64,000 nt of DNA from the NCBI GenBank assembly GCA_023381895.1, contig JAMCTA010000003.1, forward strand, positions 1 to 64,000, in the 5' to 3' direction. Below, one piece after another: positions 25,584 through 35,859 of the stretch (positions are counted from its first letter, which is position 1; the number at the start of each line of letters is the position of its first letter). A program made the position numbers and the translations under genes. The stretch comes from Chloroflexota bacterium (GTDB taxonomy: Bacteria; Chloroflexota; UBA4733). Under the pieces are notes generated by a model. The model searched no databases. It saw only the letters and a list, made by a program, of their open reading frames with translations, and had not been told where the DNA came from.

Positions 25584-27836
25584 GTGATTGCAAAGCTTTC
25601 GAACTGGTCTGCTCGCCACGCGCGGGCCGTCATCGCATTCTGGGCTCTCCTCTTCGTCGCCAGCGTGCCCGCCTTCTTTCTTCTTCCCGGAGCGCTGAAG
25701 GTCGGTGGCTTCGAGAATGATCACTCTCAGTCTTCCCAGGCTCTTGCAGTCTTGGGTCGCCGTCTGGGCTTCAGCGCCACCGATCTCTACGCAGTGTTCA
25801 CTAGTCCGACGTTGCATCCGAATGATCCAGCCTTCATAGCCCAGGTCCATCAGGCGCTTGCCCAGGTTCCGAGCGACTCCGATGTCGCCACGATCATTTG
25901 GCACACCGATAACTTCCGTCAGGTCGGGCGCGACGGCCACACAGCCTATGAGCTCATCGTCCTGAAGCCCAACGTCAATGCGGGGCCTTCAGTAGTGAAG
26001 CGGGTCGAAAAGCTCATCCAACCCACCTCTCTGCACGTCTTGATAGGCGGGGCCCCGAAATTCTACGCCGATATCGAGTCAGCGAGCTCCGATGACCTGC
26101 ATCGCGCTGAGCTTCTCGCCTTCCCCTTTGCCGCTCTTGCGTTGCTCTTCGTGTTCCGCTCGGTTATTGCTGCGTTCGTTCCCATCGTGGTCGGCGGCGT
26201 GGGTGTTCTCGTGTCGTCACTCATCCTATTTGGAGTTGCTCACACAACTGATCTGTCGATCTTCGTTCTCAATGTGACTACCATGATCGGCCTTGGCCTG
26301 GGAGTCGACTACAGCCTATTCGTGACCAGTCGCTTCCGCGAGGAGCTCGAACACCGCAGGGATCGCCCGGAGCCTGAGCCACTCATCACCACGGCGGCGC
26401 TTCGAGCAACGACAGTGACAGCCGGCCGCGCCGTCTTCTATTCCGGGCTCACTGTCTGTCTCGGTCTGCTGGCACTCCTGAGTTTTCGCTATCTACTGCT
26501 GCGATCGGTAGGTCTTGGCGGCTGCATCGTCGTACTCAGCACCGTATCGGCAGCGCTGACGCTGCTGCCCGCCCTTCTCAGTGTTCTGGGACCCCGCATC
26601 GATGCCTTGCAGGTCCTGCCGCAGTCTCGAGCGCTATCGATCTTCTGGGATCGCCTGGCCCGTGCCGTCATGGCTCACCCGCTGCTCTTTGGCATCCCTG
26701 CGCTCCTTCTGCTAATTGCTGTCGGACTTCCGTTCCTCCACGTCCGCCTGAGCTCGCCGGATGCCGCGATCCTTCCCAAGTCGCTCGCTTCCCGGCAGGC
26801 CTATGACCTACTCAATGCCGAGTTTTCTCCAGGCGCGACCACTCCCGACCTCGTAGTCGTGGAGATGTCAGGGAACGCGCTTGAACCAGAAAACCTTGCC
26901 AGGCTCTATCAGCTATCTCACGCGATTGCTGCGAACCCGAGTGTACAGCGCGTCGATTCCATTACCACCATCGACCCACGCATCACCCTCGACCAGTACA
27001 AGCTACTCTACGCCCGGCCGCACGCCATCCCTGATGCCATTGCTAGCGCCACCTACGCGTCGACCGTGCGTGGAAACACTGTGCTCGTCGAGGTCTACAG
27101 TCGCTACTCGGCCATAGCCCCTCAGTCTGAGACGCTCGTCAGCTGGATCCGGCAGCTGGCAACACAGTCAGGAATGACCGTGCTCGTCGGAGGTGTGACA
27201 GCAGCTATTGTCGACGTCAATGCTTCGCTGTACCGTGATTTTCCGCACGCGATGCTCTTCATCGCAGTTTCGACTTATATCGTACTGTTTCTGCTACTCC
27301 GGAGCGCCATACTGCCGCTAAAGGCGATCCTCATGAACTCGCTAAGTATCGTTGCTAGCTATGGTGCGCTCGTCTTCGTATTCCAAGAGGGACACCTGCA
27401 CCAGCTTCTAGGTTTTTCCCCGCTGCATTACGTGGAGTCAGACCTACCCATCTTGATGTTTTGTACGCTCTTCGGGCTGAGCATGGATTACGAGGTCTTT
27501 CTGCTGTCGCGCGTGCGCGAAGCGTACGTGCGTACTGGTGACAACATCGAGAGTGTTGCTGAGGGCCTCCGGCGATCCGGTAGAATCATCACAAGCGCCG
27601 CGCTCATCGTAGTACTGGTAAGCGCCTCCTTTATGGCGGCCTCCATTGTCCTCATCAAAGCGCTGGGACTTGGCGTAGCGCTGGCCGTGACGCTCGATGC
27701 TACGGTCGTCAGAGCGCTGCTCGTTCCGGCGACGATGCGCCTCCTCGGTCAGTGGAACTGGTGGATTCCCGCTCCTATCAGCTCACGGCTCCGGCGCGAC
27801 CTTGAGGTTCCTGTACATCGCGGAGGTGAACCGTGA
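25584..27836 (+). CDS. MMPL/RND-family transporter
   Basis: About 750 residues with the duplicated layout of MMPL exporters: a helix, a large outer domain, and five or six helices, then the same again. The first half holds TTMIGLGLGVDYSLFVTSRFREEL, the second LPILMFCTLFGLSMDYEVFLLSRVREAYV. Both carry the D-Y pair of the proton path. Such proteins export lipids or small molecules using proton motive force. GTG at 25584 has TAAGG before it and matches family N-termini; a TTG at 25551 has no ribosome site. The stop overlaps the next start (GTGA). Confidence 0.88.
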   Translation: MIAKLSNWSARHARAVIAFWALLFVASVPAFFLLPGALKVGGFENDHSQSSQALAVLGRRLGFSATDLYAVFTSPTLHPNDPAFIAQVHQALAQVPSDSDVATIIWHTDNFRQVGRDGHTAYELIVLKPNVNAGPSVVKRVEKLIQPTSLHVLIGGAPKFYADIESASSDDLHRAELLAFPFAALALLFVFRSVIAAFVPIVVGGVGVLVSSLILFGVAHTTDLSIFVLNVTTMIGLGLGVDYSLFVTSRFREELEHRRDRPEPEPLITTAALRATTVTAGRAVFYSGLTVCLGLLALLSFRYLLLRSVGLGGCIVVLSTVSAALTLLPALLSVLGPRIDALQVLPQSRALSIFWDRLARAVMAHPLLFGIPALLLLIAVGLPFLHVRLSSPDAAILPKSLASRQAYDLLNAEFSPGATTPDLVVVEMSGNALEPENLARLYQLSHAIAANPSVQRVDSITTIDPRITLDQYKLLYARPHAIPDAIASATYASTVRGNTVLVEVYSRYSAIAPQSETLVSWIRQLATQSGMTVLVGGVTAAIVDVNASLYRDFPHAMLFIAVSTYIVLFLLLRSAILPLKAILMNSLSIVASYGALVFVFQEGHLHQLLGFSPLHYVESDLPILMFCTLFGLSMDYEVFLLSRVREAYVRTGDNIESVAEGLRRSGRIITSAALIVVLVSASFMAASIVLIKALGLGVALAVTLDATVVRALLVPATMRLLGQWNWWIPAPISSRLRRDLEVPVHRGGEP

Positions 27837-28918
27837 AATGGCTGGCTCTGATGCTTACGACGTGCGCCGCGCTACTCAGTGCTTGTGGAAGTGCGGTTGT
27901 CGAGCTGGCCCCTCTACCAACCGTCCCTCCTACCGCAACGCCAGCGCTCGCGGTCTCAAGTCCGACACACGTCGCTTTACCACTTGATGAGTCTCCTCAC
28001 GGCGATCTTACGGAGTGGTGGTACTACACTGGCCACCTCACAACGACCACCGCTCCAGCACGTCACTACGGTTTCGAACTCGTCGTCTTCCAGGTGCGCC
28101 GAGGCGACAACCCGCCCGCTTATGAAGCACACTTCGCCGTCACTGATGACAATTCGAAGACGTTTCACTATGCCCAGAGAAGCTCAGTCGGTGAGCAGGG
28201 TGGAGAACGCCACGGGTTCGATCTCTCTGTGGGTGGCTGGACGGTGTCCGGCGCCAACGGCAACGATTCGCTGCAGGCCGAGATGCACGACTATGCGATA
28301 GATCTCTCGGCTCACGCAACGAAGCCAGCGGTGCTTCACGGCGGCACGGGACTCATCAACTTCGGTGTCTTCGGCAGGTCGTACTACTACTCACGAACGA
28401 GAATGGCCGTCACCGGCAGTATTGCTGACCACGGCGTGCCTTACAAGGTCACGGGCGAAGCGTGGATGGATCACCAGTGGGGCAATTTCATTGTCGCGAG
28501 CGTGGGTGGTTGGGACTGGATCAGCATCCAGCTTGACAACGATGTGGACGTGATGCTCGCTTTCCTGCGGGACGCTCGGGGACAAGCGACCGGATCATTC
28601 GGATCTTACGTGCTTCCCTCTGGCAGCGTTGTCGACTTGACGAACGGACAGTTTGCCGAGAAGGCCCTCGGAACCTGGATCAGCCCAGTGACCCACATCA
28701 TCTATCCGTCGGGATGGTCTGTGAGCATCCCATCCCAAGGTATGCAGTTGATACTCGAGCCCACGGTCAAGGATCAAGAGCTTGCATTTGGTGCTCGCGG
28801 CCGCTCCTCCTTCTTAGACTACTGGGAAGGCGAGGTCAAGATTTCAGGCGAGGATCATCACCAGCCCGCTACTGGCATGGGCTACGTCGAGCTGACTGGT
28901 TACACCGCCTCGAAGTAG
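27833..28918 (+). CDS. CrtC/AttH-like lipocalin-fold lipoprotein
   Basis: 361 residues. A lipoprotein signal (LLSACGS) opens the protein, followed by a Pro/Thr linker. The AttH/CrtC pattern is then clear: SPHGDLTEWWYYTGHL, HYGFELVVFQVRRGD, and AWMDHQWGNFIV with the DHQWG motif. Related proteins include carotenoid 1,2-hydratases, but many are of unknown activity. GTG start with GGAGGT, overlapping the MMPL gene by 4 bases. This suggests a shared job, perhaps handling an exported lipid or pigment. Confidence 0.85.
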   Translation: MKWLALMLTTCAALLSACGSAVVELAPLPTVPPTATPALAVSSPTHVALPLDESPHGDLTEWWYYTGHLTTTTAPARHYGFELVVFQVRRGDNPPAYEAHFAVTDDNSKTFHYAQRSSVGEQGGERHGFDLSVGGWTVSGANGNDSLQAEMHDYAIDLSAHATKPAVLHGGTGLINFGVFGRSYYYSRTRMAVTGSIADHGVPYKVTGEAWMDHQWGNFIVASVGGWDWISIQLDNDVDVMLAFLRDARGQATGSFGSYVLPSGSVVDLTNGQFAEKALGTWISPVTHIIYPSGWSVSIPSQGMQLILEPTVKDQELAFGARGRSSFLDYWEGEVKISGEDHHQPATGMGYVELTGYTASK

Positions 28919-29010
28919 CCCCGCTCACAGTTCTGCGACCACACTCGCCTCTAGCGAGCCCCGTCTCCCTGATTGCACACTTGCAATCAAGTAACACAGG
29001 ACTGAAACTT

Positions 29011-31716
29011 ATGCAAGGTAAGTTTTGCTCATCCGTGAGTGAAAGACGATCATTGAAAGGTTCCCCAACGACGGTGACCAGCCAGGTAGTTCCTCGCGTA
29101 TTCTCCTCATCTCCGCAAATCCTTCACCTTGCCAATGGTGCGACGGTAGTGTTGCGGGAGGATAGTGCCGCTCCTCTCGTTGCCTTCTACGTTTTCTATC
29201 GGGTCGGCTCGCGCAACGAGAGCACCGGGAGAACCGGCCTGTCGCACTGGGTGGAGCATCTGCTGTTTGATGGCACAAAGCGCTACCCCAAAGGCGCTCT
29301 CCATCGTCTGGTTGTGGCCAGCGGCGGCTATCGCAATGGTTTCACGTGGAACGATGGCACAGCTTTCTTTGAAGTCTTGCCCAGCGACCGTATCGACTTA
29401 GCACTCGATCTCGAAGCGGATCGCATGGCCAATGCGCTTTTCGACCCCGAGGAAGTCGAGCGGGAGCGCACAGTCATCATCTCTGAGCGCCAGGGCGGTG
29501 AAAACTATCCAGGCAATGCGCTCTACGAGGAGGTACTGGCGACTGCCTATAAAGTTCATCCATACGGCCAGCCCATCATCGGCTGGAAGACGGATCTGGA
29601 GCGCATGACACGTGCGGATCTCTGGAATCACTATTGCCGCTTCTACCATCCCAACAATGCCATCATTGTCGCTGTAGGAGACTTCTCTGCTGCCTCACTC
29701 CTCGAACGGATCGACAAGTCTTTCGGGTCGTTGGAGGCTGGTGAGCAGGCGGCAGATGTGGGCTCGGTCGAGCCACCCCAAGAGGGAGAGAGACGAGTCA
29801 CCGTACAGCGTCCGGGAGGTACTCCGATGCTCCTCCTTGCCTACCACATTCCAGCAGCGTCACATCCAGACCTCCCTCCACTCGCAGTGCTCGACGCTGT
29901 GCTCTCCGGAGGAAAAGGACTCGGACACGCTGCTGTCTCGCTCGGCCGCAGCTCACGACTCCGAAGAGTCCTCGTAGACACCGGAATGGCCAGCTCTGCC
30001 TATACGTCGGTTAGCCTTCAAGCGGACCCGGGGCTGTTCTTTGCCGGGGCCACTGTCAAGCCCGGGATGGATGTCCAGGCGGTCGAGGCGAGGCTTATCG
30101 CAGAGATTGAGCGCCTCGCTGCGGAGCCAGTGAGCGAGCAGGAGCTGAGCAGTGCCCGCAAGCAGTGTATCGCTCAGCTGGTGTTCAGCACCGAAGGCGT
30201 GAGCCGCCAGGCCTCTTCCATTGGCCGGTCTCTCATCACTGGCATGACATCAGACATCGATGAGCTCACCAGGCTGTTCGACCGTGTAAGTAGTGAAGAC
30301 GTCCAGCACGTCGCTCAACACTACCTTCGACAATATAATCGGACGTCTGGCACATATCTCCCTGCAGAATCCAGTAAGAAAGTCACGGTTCCACCGACAC
30401 CGACCGCGATACTACCATCATCTCCGGCCAAGCAAATTTCCGCGGTCTCCAGCGCGCATCGCCGTTCTCTCGAAGTTGACCGCGACGTCATCGATCAGGG
30501 AATTACCGTCTTGACGCACCATGCCGAGGGCGCACCGTGGCAGCTATTTCAGGTTTCCGTACCTGGTGGCAGTGCTGATGACTCGGAGGAGCTGCTCAGC
30601 GTAGCCGCCGTGGAGGGGGCCCTGCGTCTACGAGGAAGTGTCAAGTTCGAGTACGACCAGCTCAGCACGATCCTCGACCAGCACGCCATACAACTCGTCG
30701 GTGGTGCAGGAGACTACTTCAGCAGCTATTGGATGAAGGCTCTCCTTAGCACCGTTCCTCTCGGTCTTGAGCTGCTGGCCCAGGTCATCCTAGCTCCGTC
30801 CTATCCCGAGAGTTACCTTCAGGCAGTCAAGGCGCCATTCATCGCTGCCGCGATCCAAGAGCAGTCGAACACCCGCACGGTTGCTGAGCGACTCTTCCGG
30901 GAGCTCGCCTACCCGGAAGACCACCCAATGCACCGCTGGCCGGTCGGTACACCTAATGGCATCGAGAGCATCACCCGCGACGATGTTCTCCGGCATGCTG
31001 AGCGCTTCCGTCATCAGGGAGGTATCGTGATTGCCACTTCGGGAGGCTTGACACGCGCTCAGGTCCTGACGCTCCTCTCTGATGCTTTCAAGGACAGTCC
31101 CTTTACAGAGATACCACGGACCGTGCTGATTCCACCGGTCACCACTGCGCCATCCGTCCGGCAGGCCTCGCGCTCGATTCCCGAGAAGACGCAAACTGAC
31201 TTGGTGATCGGCCTGCCAGGTGTCCGCCGCACCGATCCCGACTACTACGCCTTGTCCGTGGCAGACGCAATCTTCGGGCGTCTGGGTATGGGAGGCCGAT
31301 TGGGTGAGGAGATTCGTGAGCGCCGCGGATTGGCCTATTATGCTTCGTCAGCACTTGAAGCGGGCTTCGGACCTGGCCCTTGGGCCGCTCGCATTGGAGT
31401 AGCGCCACAACACGTCGCACAAGCGATCGAAGCGACGCTTTCCGAATGGGAGCGCTTTGCTGCAGAGGGTCCCACCGAGGAAGAGCTCAAGGATGCAAAG
31501 CAGTGGCTCACTGGAAGTCTCCCGTTACGCTTCGAGACATCCGAGGGCATCGCAACACAGCTCGTCGCAGTCGAGCGCTTTGGGATGTCGCTGCACTTCA
31601 TCGAAGACTACATAAGCGCCATCGAGTCCGTGACCAACGCGGATGTCATCCAAGTCACTCGACGTTACTACCACGCGGATCGCGTAGTGACTGCGATCGC
31701 AGGCCCGGAACAGTAA
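29011..31716 (+). CDS. M16-family zinc metallopeptidase (two fused halves)
   Basis: About 901 residues, the size of fused M16 proteins. The inverted zinc motif HxxEH is HWVEH in TGLSHWVEHLLFDG near residue 80. The third ligand should lie in the Glu-rich stretch about 75 residues later. The second half (from about residue 480) repeats the fold without the motif and ends with GLAYYASSALEAGFGPGPWAARIG, as expected for the inactive partner. The start is uncertain: ATG 29011 has only a distant AGGA, and GTG 29074 is also possible. No signal peptide, so it is probably cytoplasmic or handled by another route. Confidence 0.85.
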   Translation: MQGKFCSSVSERRSLKGSPTTVTSQVVPRVFSSSPQILHLANGATVVLREDSAAPLVAFYVFYRVGSRNESTGRTGLSHWVEHLLFDGTKRYPKGALHRLVVASGGYRNGFTWNDGTAFFEVLPSDRIDLALDLEADRMANALFDPEEVERERTVIISERQGGENYPGNALYEEVLATAYKVHPYGQPIIGWKTDLERMTRADLWNHYCRFYHPNNAIIVAVGDFSAASLLERIDKSFGSLEAGEQAADVGSVEPPQEGERRVTVQRPGGTPMLLLAYHIPAASHPDLPPLAVLDAVLSGGKGLGHAAVSLGRSSRLRRVLVDTGMASSAYTSVSLQADPGLFFAGATVKPGMDVQAVEARLIAEIERLAAEPVSEQELSSARKQCIAQLVFSTEGVSRQASSIGRSLITGMTSDIDELTRLFDRVSSEDVQHVAQHYLRQYNRTSGTYLPAESSKKVTVPPTPTAILPSSPAKQISAVSSAHRRSLEVDRDVIDQGITVLTHHAEGAPWQLFQVSVPGGSADDSEELLSVAAVEGALRLRGSVKFEYDQLSTILDQHAIQLVGGAGDYFSSYWMKALLSTVPLGLELLAQVILAPSYPESYLQAVKAPFIAAAIQEQSNTRTVAERLFRELAYPEDHPMHRWPVGTPNGIESITRDDVLRHAERFRHQGGIVIATSGGLTRAQVLTLLSDAFKDSPFTEIPRTVLIPPVTTAPSVRQASRSIPEKTQTDLVIGLPGVRRTDPDYYALSVADAIFGRLGMGGRLGEEIRERRGLAYYASSALEAGFGPGPWAARIGVAPQHVAQAIEATLSEWERFAAEGPTEEELKDAKQWLTGSLPLRFETSEGIATQLVAVERFGMSLHFIEDYISAIESVTNADVIQVTRRYYHADRVVTAIAGPEQ

Positions 31717-31879
31717 CCTCTCGACAAGGACCAAGAACGAATATCGCTTAACGCAAGGCTCGTCATAGCACTCTTCTCTGCCTGGCTTTTCTTCAGCTAC
31801 ACCGGCCCTGACGTGCGCTAGCATGCGAACGCAGGGTGCGGCAGAGACAGCACGCAATACGCACGGAGGGAACTAGGAC

Positions 31880-32887
31880 GTGAGCACTTCAGAATACGCC
31901 ATCTTCCCCGGCGAAGGTCCACTCGGGGGCATCGTCCTTCGTAACACTGCCACTGGGGTATGGGCACGTGTGATCCCCGAGATCGGGGCCAATTGCGCAG
32001 AGCTTCACCTCCGTGCCCCATCAGGGGCTGTCACCCAGGTGTTGTTCTCACCCCAGAGTCTGGATCAGCTCCGGGCGAGCCCCGCCCGGTCTGGCATTCC
32101 GGTTCTCTTTCCCTTCCCCAACCGGATCCGCCACGGACGCTATGTCCTTGCTGGCAGCACATATCAGCTCCGCACCTCAGACCGCGGGCACGCAATTCAC
32201 GGACTCGTCATCGATCAGCCTTTCCGCGTCACTCACCACGAGGCCACGCCGGCATCCGCAACACTCTCGTGTGCTATTACCTCCGAAGAGCTCGAACGTC
32301 GCGACGGCTTTCCTTTCCCCTTCGAGTTGACACTGACCTTCACCTTAACGAACTCCTCGCTGACACTTCTCGCTCGAGCTCGGAATACAGGGCAAGGTGC
32401 ACTTCCTCTCGGCTATGGTCTTCATCCTTACTTTCCACTTCCCCTCGTCGCAGCCGGGCAGCGAGAGGCATGCCTTGTGTCGCTGCCGGTCACTGAACGC
32501 TGGGAGCTCGAGGAAACGCTCGTTCCCACTGGCCAGCGTCGTCCCATCGATGACACTGACACGTTGCGAGTGCTCCGCCCCCTAGGTCAGCGATCGTTTG
32601 ATGGTGTATTTACTGGGGTCGTGCACGATGCCGATGGCTGGTCACGGGCCAGGCTTGTAGACCCAGCCGCTGGTGTCGCCGTCCACATCGAAGGAGACCC
32701 AGCTGTTCGCGAGTGGGTGCTCTACACGCCACCAGGAACGGCGGCGATCAGCTTCGAGCCTTACACGTGCGTCACCGATGCCTTCAACCTGTCAGAGCAG
32801 GGTGTCGACGCTGGACGCGCCGTGCTCCCTCCAGGAGGGGAATGGCATTGCACCGTTCGCTTCTCGGTCAACGACTACCACGCCTGA
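31880..32887 (+). CDS. Aldose 1-epimerase (galactose mutarotase family)
   Basis: 335 residues with the GalM beta-sandwich motifs: GIPVLFPFPNRIRHGRY, the catalytic-site His in GHAIHGLVIDQPF, and the second His in LGYGLHPYFPLP. The enzyme interconverts alpha and beta anomers of sugars, or acts on sugar phosphates (YeaD-like). GTG start with GGAGGGA before it. A convergent cysE gene follows after about 130 bases. Confidence 0.88.
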   Translation: MSTSEYAIFPGEGPLGGIVLRNTATGVWARVIPEIGANCAELHLRAPSGAVTQVLFSPQSLDQLRASPARSGIPVLFPFPNRIRHGRYVLAGSTYQLRTSDRGHAIHGLVIDQPFRVTHHEATPASATLSCAITSEELERRDGFPFPFELTLTFTLTNSSLTLLARARNTGQGALPLGYGLHPYFPLPLVAAGQREACLVSLPVTERWELEETLVPTGQRRPIDDTDTLRVLRPLGQRSFDGVFTGVVHDADGWSRARLVDPAAGVAVHIEGDPAVREWVLYTPPGTAAISFEPYTCVTDAFNLSEQGVDAGRAVLPPGGEWHCTVRFSVNDYHA

Positions 32888-33018
32888 CGGATGGATCGCG
32901 GCAATCTGGCTGACACTCCCTGCCTACAATGACTTACACCGCAGAGCCACGGCGTGGCTGATGCTCCCACTGCCGTACCTCGATGTGCCGCTTGCAGGCA
33001 ACCTAATTCTGACGATGG

Positions 33019-33723
33019 TCAGATTTGGTAGTCGAGGTCCTGAACCTCAATGGTCCGGTCATCACGGCGTTGTAACAAGCGTGCCGGGCTGGCCACGATC
33101 GTAGAGTGTGCTGGTACCGACTCGATCACCAGGGCCATCGCGCCGATCTTGCTGTCGTGCCCAATCGTGACAGGTCCGAGAATGCTTGCGCCCACGCCGA
33201 TCGTCACACGGTCTTCAATAGTAGGGTGGCGCTTCTGTTCACCATCCGCACGATGCTTCCACCAGCCAGTAGCTCCAAGCGTCACCTGGTGGTACAGCAT
33301 CACATCGTCACCGATCTCAGCCGTCTCACCAATCACAATGCCCGTACCGTGATCGATGAAGAAACGCCGTCCAATTTTGGCGCCAGGATGGATCTCTATT
33401 CCTCCCGTAATGATCCGGGCAAACTGGGAGATGAGACGCGGTAAGAAGGGAACTCCTCGTAGATACAGGCGATGAGCAATGCGGTGGAGGAAGATCGCAT
33501 GGAGGCCCTGGTACAGCAATACCTCGGCAACGTTTCGAGCAGCAGGATCCTTTTCAAAGACCACTTGAACGTCTTCAGGGAGTGTCCACCACAGACAGCG
33601 CCGCGGCCGGCCGTGAATCTGGCATTCCTCATCAGCAGGGAACCCGAGGCGAGCCATGTCGCCGACCGGGCGAGGTGCGGCAGCGCGGGCCGGCGGGACG
33701 CGTAGAGATCGCAGAGCAACCAC
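33019..33723 (-). CDS. cysE: Serine O-acetyltransferase
   Basis: 234 residues. The catalytic left-handed helix begins [45 protein letters not shown], with the active His of FIDHGTG. The helical N-terminal domain ([39 protein letters not shown]) precedes it. The enzyme makes O-acetylserine for cysteine synthesis. The start is inferred: GTG 33723 has a GGAGGAG/AGGA site, giving about 45 extra residues before the usual beginning. ATG 33657 has no such site. A T-box leader lies upstream, so expression should respond to uncharged tRNA. Confidence 0.92.
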   Translation of the reverse strand: MVALRSLRVPPARAAAPRPVGDMARLGFPADEECQIHGRPRRCLWWTLPEDVQVVFEKDPAARNVAEVLLYQGLHAIFLHRIAHRLYLRGVPFLPRLISQFARIITGGIEIHPGAKIGRRFFIDHGTGIVIGETAEIGDDVMLYHQVTLGATGWWKHRADGEQKRHPTIEDRVTIGVGASILGPVTIGHDSKIGAMALVIESVPAHSTIVASPARLLQRRDDRTIEVQDLDYQI

Positions 33724-33774
33724 GGTTGTGTTCCTACTCCTCCGAGCAGAGCCCGAGAAGAACGCGACACGCAA

Positions 33775-33995
33775 CCAGGGGCGATGTTATTCGCGGTTCC
33801 ACCCTGATTCATCGCTGCCTCACGACAAGCGATCTCAGCGAGTTGGCACGACCAACTCTCGGCCCTTAACGTGGCTAAACGGCACTACACGCCTTGGAGG
33901 CGCTCATGCAGCTCAGAGGTGCACTTCACCCAGCAACCATCACCTGCTTCCACCGCACCAGGCTCGCTGTCACGCGTTGCAGAGCTACTCTTCCT
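33775..33995 (-). promoter_or_regulatory. T-box leader upstream of cysE
   Basis: On the minus strand the T-box sequence AGGGTGGAACCGCG lies at 33805-33792. It is enclosed by GCGATG (33815-33810) and CATCGC (33786-33781), the expected antiterminator/antisequestrator stem. A 7-bp hairpin GAGTTGG/CCAACTC (33858-33840) sits before it, as stem III does. A UGC triplet at 33910-33908 is a candidate specifier for tRNA-Cys. The stem I limits are estimated. T-boxes sense uncharged tRNA, and cysteine control of cysE is a known use. Confidence 0.85.
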
Positions 33996-34095
33996 CGTCT
34001 TTGCTGACTCATGTGAACTTGTCGACTTACTCTACCGAGCAGTTTACAAGGAATCAATGGCACAAGCCGTACCAGCACCTACCTCGCTTGCGCCC

Positions 34096-35859
34096 CTAAC
34101 GCACTGTTACGCTCTTCGCCAGATTCCGCGGTCGATCAGGATCGTGCCCGCGTAGTAAGGCAACGCGGTAGGCCAGCGTTTGGGCAACCACTGCAGCCGC
34201 TAGCCACCATCCAGGTCCGGACAGCATTACGGGCAACACCTCGTCGAAGGCCGCATGCACACGCTGAGCGATACCGATAGTGAACGCCCCGCGCGCCCGG
34301 ACTTCCATAGCAGCAGCGATGAGGGCGGGTCCGGAACCATCAGCAGGAGCCAGGAGCAAACACGGTGTGCCAGCTGAGATGAGCGCAATAACCCCGTGCT
34401 TGAGCTCTCCCGAAGAGAAGCCCTCCGCGTGCAGATAGCTTCCCTCTTTGATCTTGAGCGCTGCCTCGAGAGCGATCGCAGTGCTTCTCCCTCGACCGAG
34501 ACAGTATAGATGTTCCTGGTTGGCAACCCGTTCAGCGAGACCGATGATCCGTCCCTGGTAGCGATCGCCGAGAATTTCCTCAATGGTATCGGCGGCATCA
34601 CGGAGTGCACGCTGACCGGAAGCCATATCACCCAGCAGAGCGGCCTCGATCAAGGTAATAATCCCGACCTTTGCCAGGAACGACTTCGTCGCCAGCACAC
34701 AGCGCTCAGGACCAGCGCGGAGCCTGACGGCTGAATCTGCCAATCGTGCTAGTGTGGACCACCCGGCATTGACGAGGGCTGTAACCCTCGCCCCCTGCTT
34801 CCGTGCATAGTGCAGTGCATCGAGAATGTCGATGGTTTCGCCACTCTGCGATAGCGCTAGCAGCAGTCCTCCTGGGCCGACCGCATCGGCAAGAAAGGCG
34901 AACTCGGAACCAGGTACTGCGTGGGAGCGCTCCCCGGCCGCCGCCAGCACGTAGCGTGCATAGAGGGAAGCGTGATAGGCAGTCCCGCAGCCAACCCAGG
35001 TCACCGACGTAGCATCTCGAATGTCCTGAGCCAGTCGCGCCGCCTCCTCGACGGCGTCGGTAGAGAGCAGACGGAGCAGACGCGGCTGCTCGGCCATCTC
35101 TCGCCACATCCAGTGCTCCCCCTCACCGAGAGTGACGTCAGAGGCATCGCCCTCTAGAGGAAGCAGCCGTGGAGTGACCCAGCTTCCCAAGCGCATATCC
35201 ATCACGCGCACGGTTTCCCGCTCGATGACAGCCAGCTGGCCATCTTCAAGCACGATCATTTGGTTGCTGACACCATACAGGGCCGCGGGATCTGACGCCA
35301 GATGCGCTTCCCCGCCAGTCAGAGCCACCACTAGCGGGGATCCCGAGGTCGCTGCTACGAGCCGTTCGCCCGAGCGATCCAAAACTGCGACGCCATTCAC
35401 TCCCGCGAGCTGGCAAAAGGCTGCGAGCACCGCGTGGTGAAGGCTTGGGGCGGATCTCAGTTCTTCTTCCACGAGATGAATAATGGCCTCAGAGTCGGTT
35501 TCTGACTGGAACACGTGTCCCCGAGCTGATAAGCGCTGCCGCAACTCCTCGGCATTCTCCACGATGCCATTGTGGACGAGCGCCAGTGTGCCATTGCAAT
35601 CCATATGCGGGTGAGCGTTTGACTCAGTAACGCCACCATGAGTTGCCCAACGCGTATGACCCAAGGCTGACCTTCCCTCGGGCAAGCCTAGCCCTTCTGC
35701 ATCCACCCGGCCAGTACGGCGAGCCAGAGCAACGTGTCCGCCCTCTACCGCTGCAACACCCCAAGAGTCATACCCACGGTATTCGAGACGCTTGAGTCCC
35801 TCCACCACTGTGGACGCGGCTCCGCCACCCCTCCCGAGGTATCCATAGATTCCACACAT
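34096..35859 (-). CDS. glmS: Glutamine-fructose-6-phosphate aminotransferase
   Basis: 587 residues from an ATG with GGAGG before it. The open frame extends almost 300 bases further upstream but the family always begins MCGI, with Cys1 as the catalytic nucleophile. The glutaminase domain shows GYLGRG, HTRWATHG and HNGIVEN. The two SIS domains follow (SVTWVGCGTAYHASLYARY; CLGRGRSTAIALEAALKIKE). The enzyme makes glucosamine 6-phosphate for peptidoglycan. The end AKSVTVR is the normal C-terminus. It is divergent from the aldolase gene. I see no glmS ribozyme in the leader. Confidence 0.96.
   Translation of the reverse strand: MCGIYGYLGRGGGAASTVVEGLKRLEYRGYDSWGVAAVEGGHVALARRTGRVDAEGLGLPEGRSALGHTRWATHGGVTESNAHPHMDCNGTLALVHNGIVENAEELRQRLSARGHVFQSETDSEAIIHLVEEELRSAPSLHHAVLAAFCQLAGVNGVAVLDRSGERLVAATSGSPLVVALTGGEAHLASDPAALYGVSNQMIVLEDGQLAVIERETVRVMDMRLGSWVTPRLLPLEGDASDVTLGEGEHWMWREMAEQPRLLRLLSTDAVEEAARLAQDIRDATSVTWVGCGTAYHASLYARYVLAAAGERSHAVPGSEFAFLADAVGPGGLLLALSQSGETIDILDALHYARKQGARVTALVNAGWSTLARLADSAVRLRAGPERCVLATKSFLAKVGIITLIEAALLGDMASGQRALRDAADTIEEILGDRYQGRIIGLAERVANQEHLYCLGRGRSTAIALEAALKIKEGSYLHAEGFSSGELKHGVIALISAGTPCLLLAPADGSGPALIAAAMEVRARGAFTIGIAQRVHAAFDEVLPVMLSGPGWWLAAAVVAQTLAYRVALLRGHDPDRPRNLAKSVTVR

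Noticed and set aside
33871..34155. 94-codon plus-strand open frame antisense to the T-box leader
   Set aside because: No domain; the minus-strand T-box explains the sequence better.
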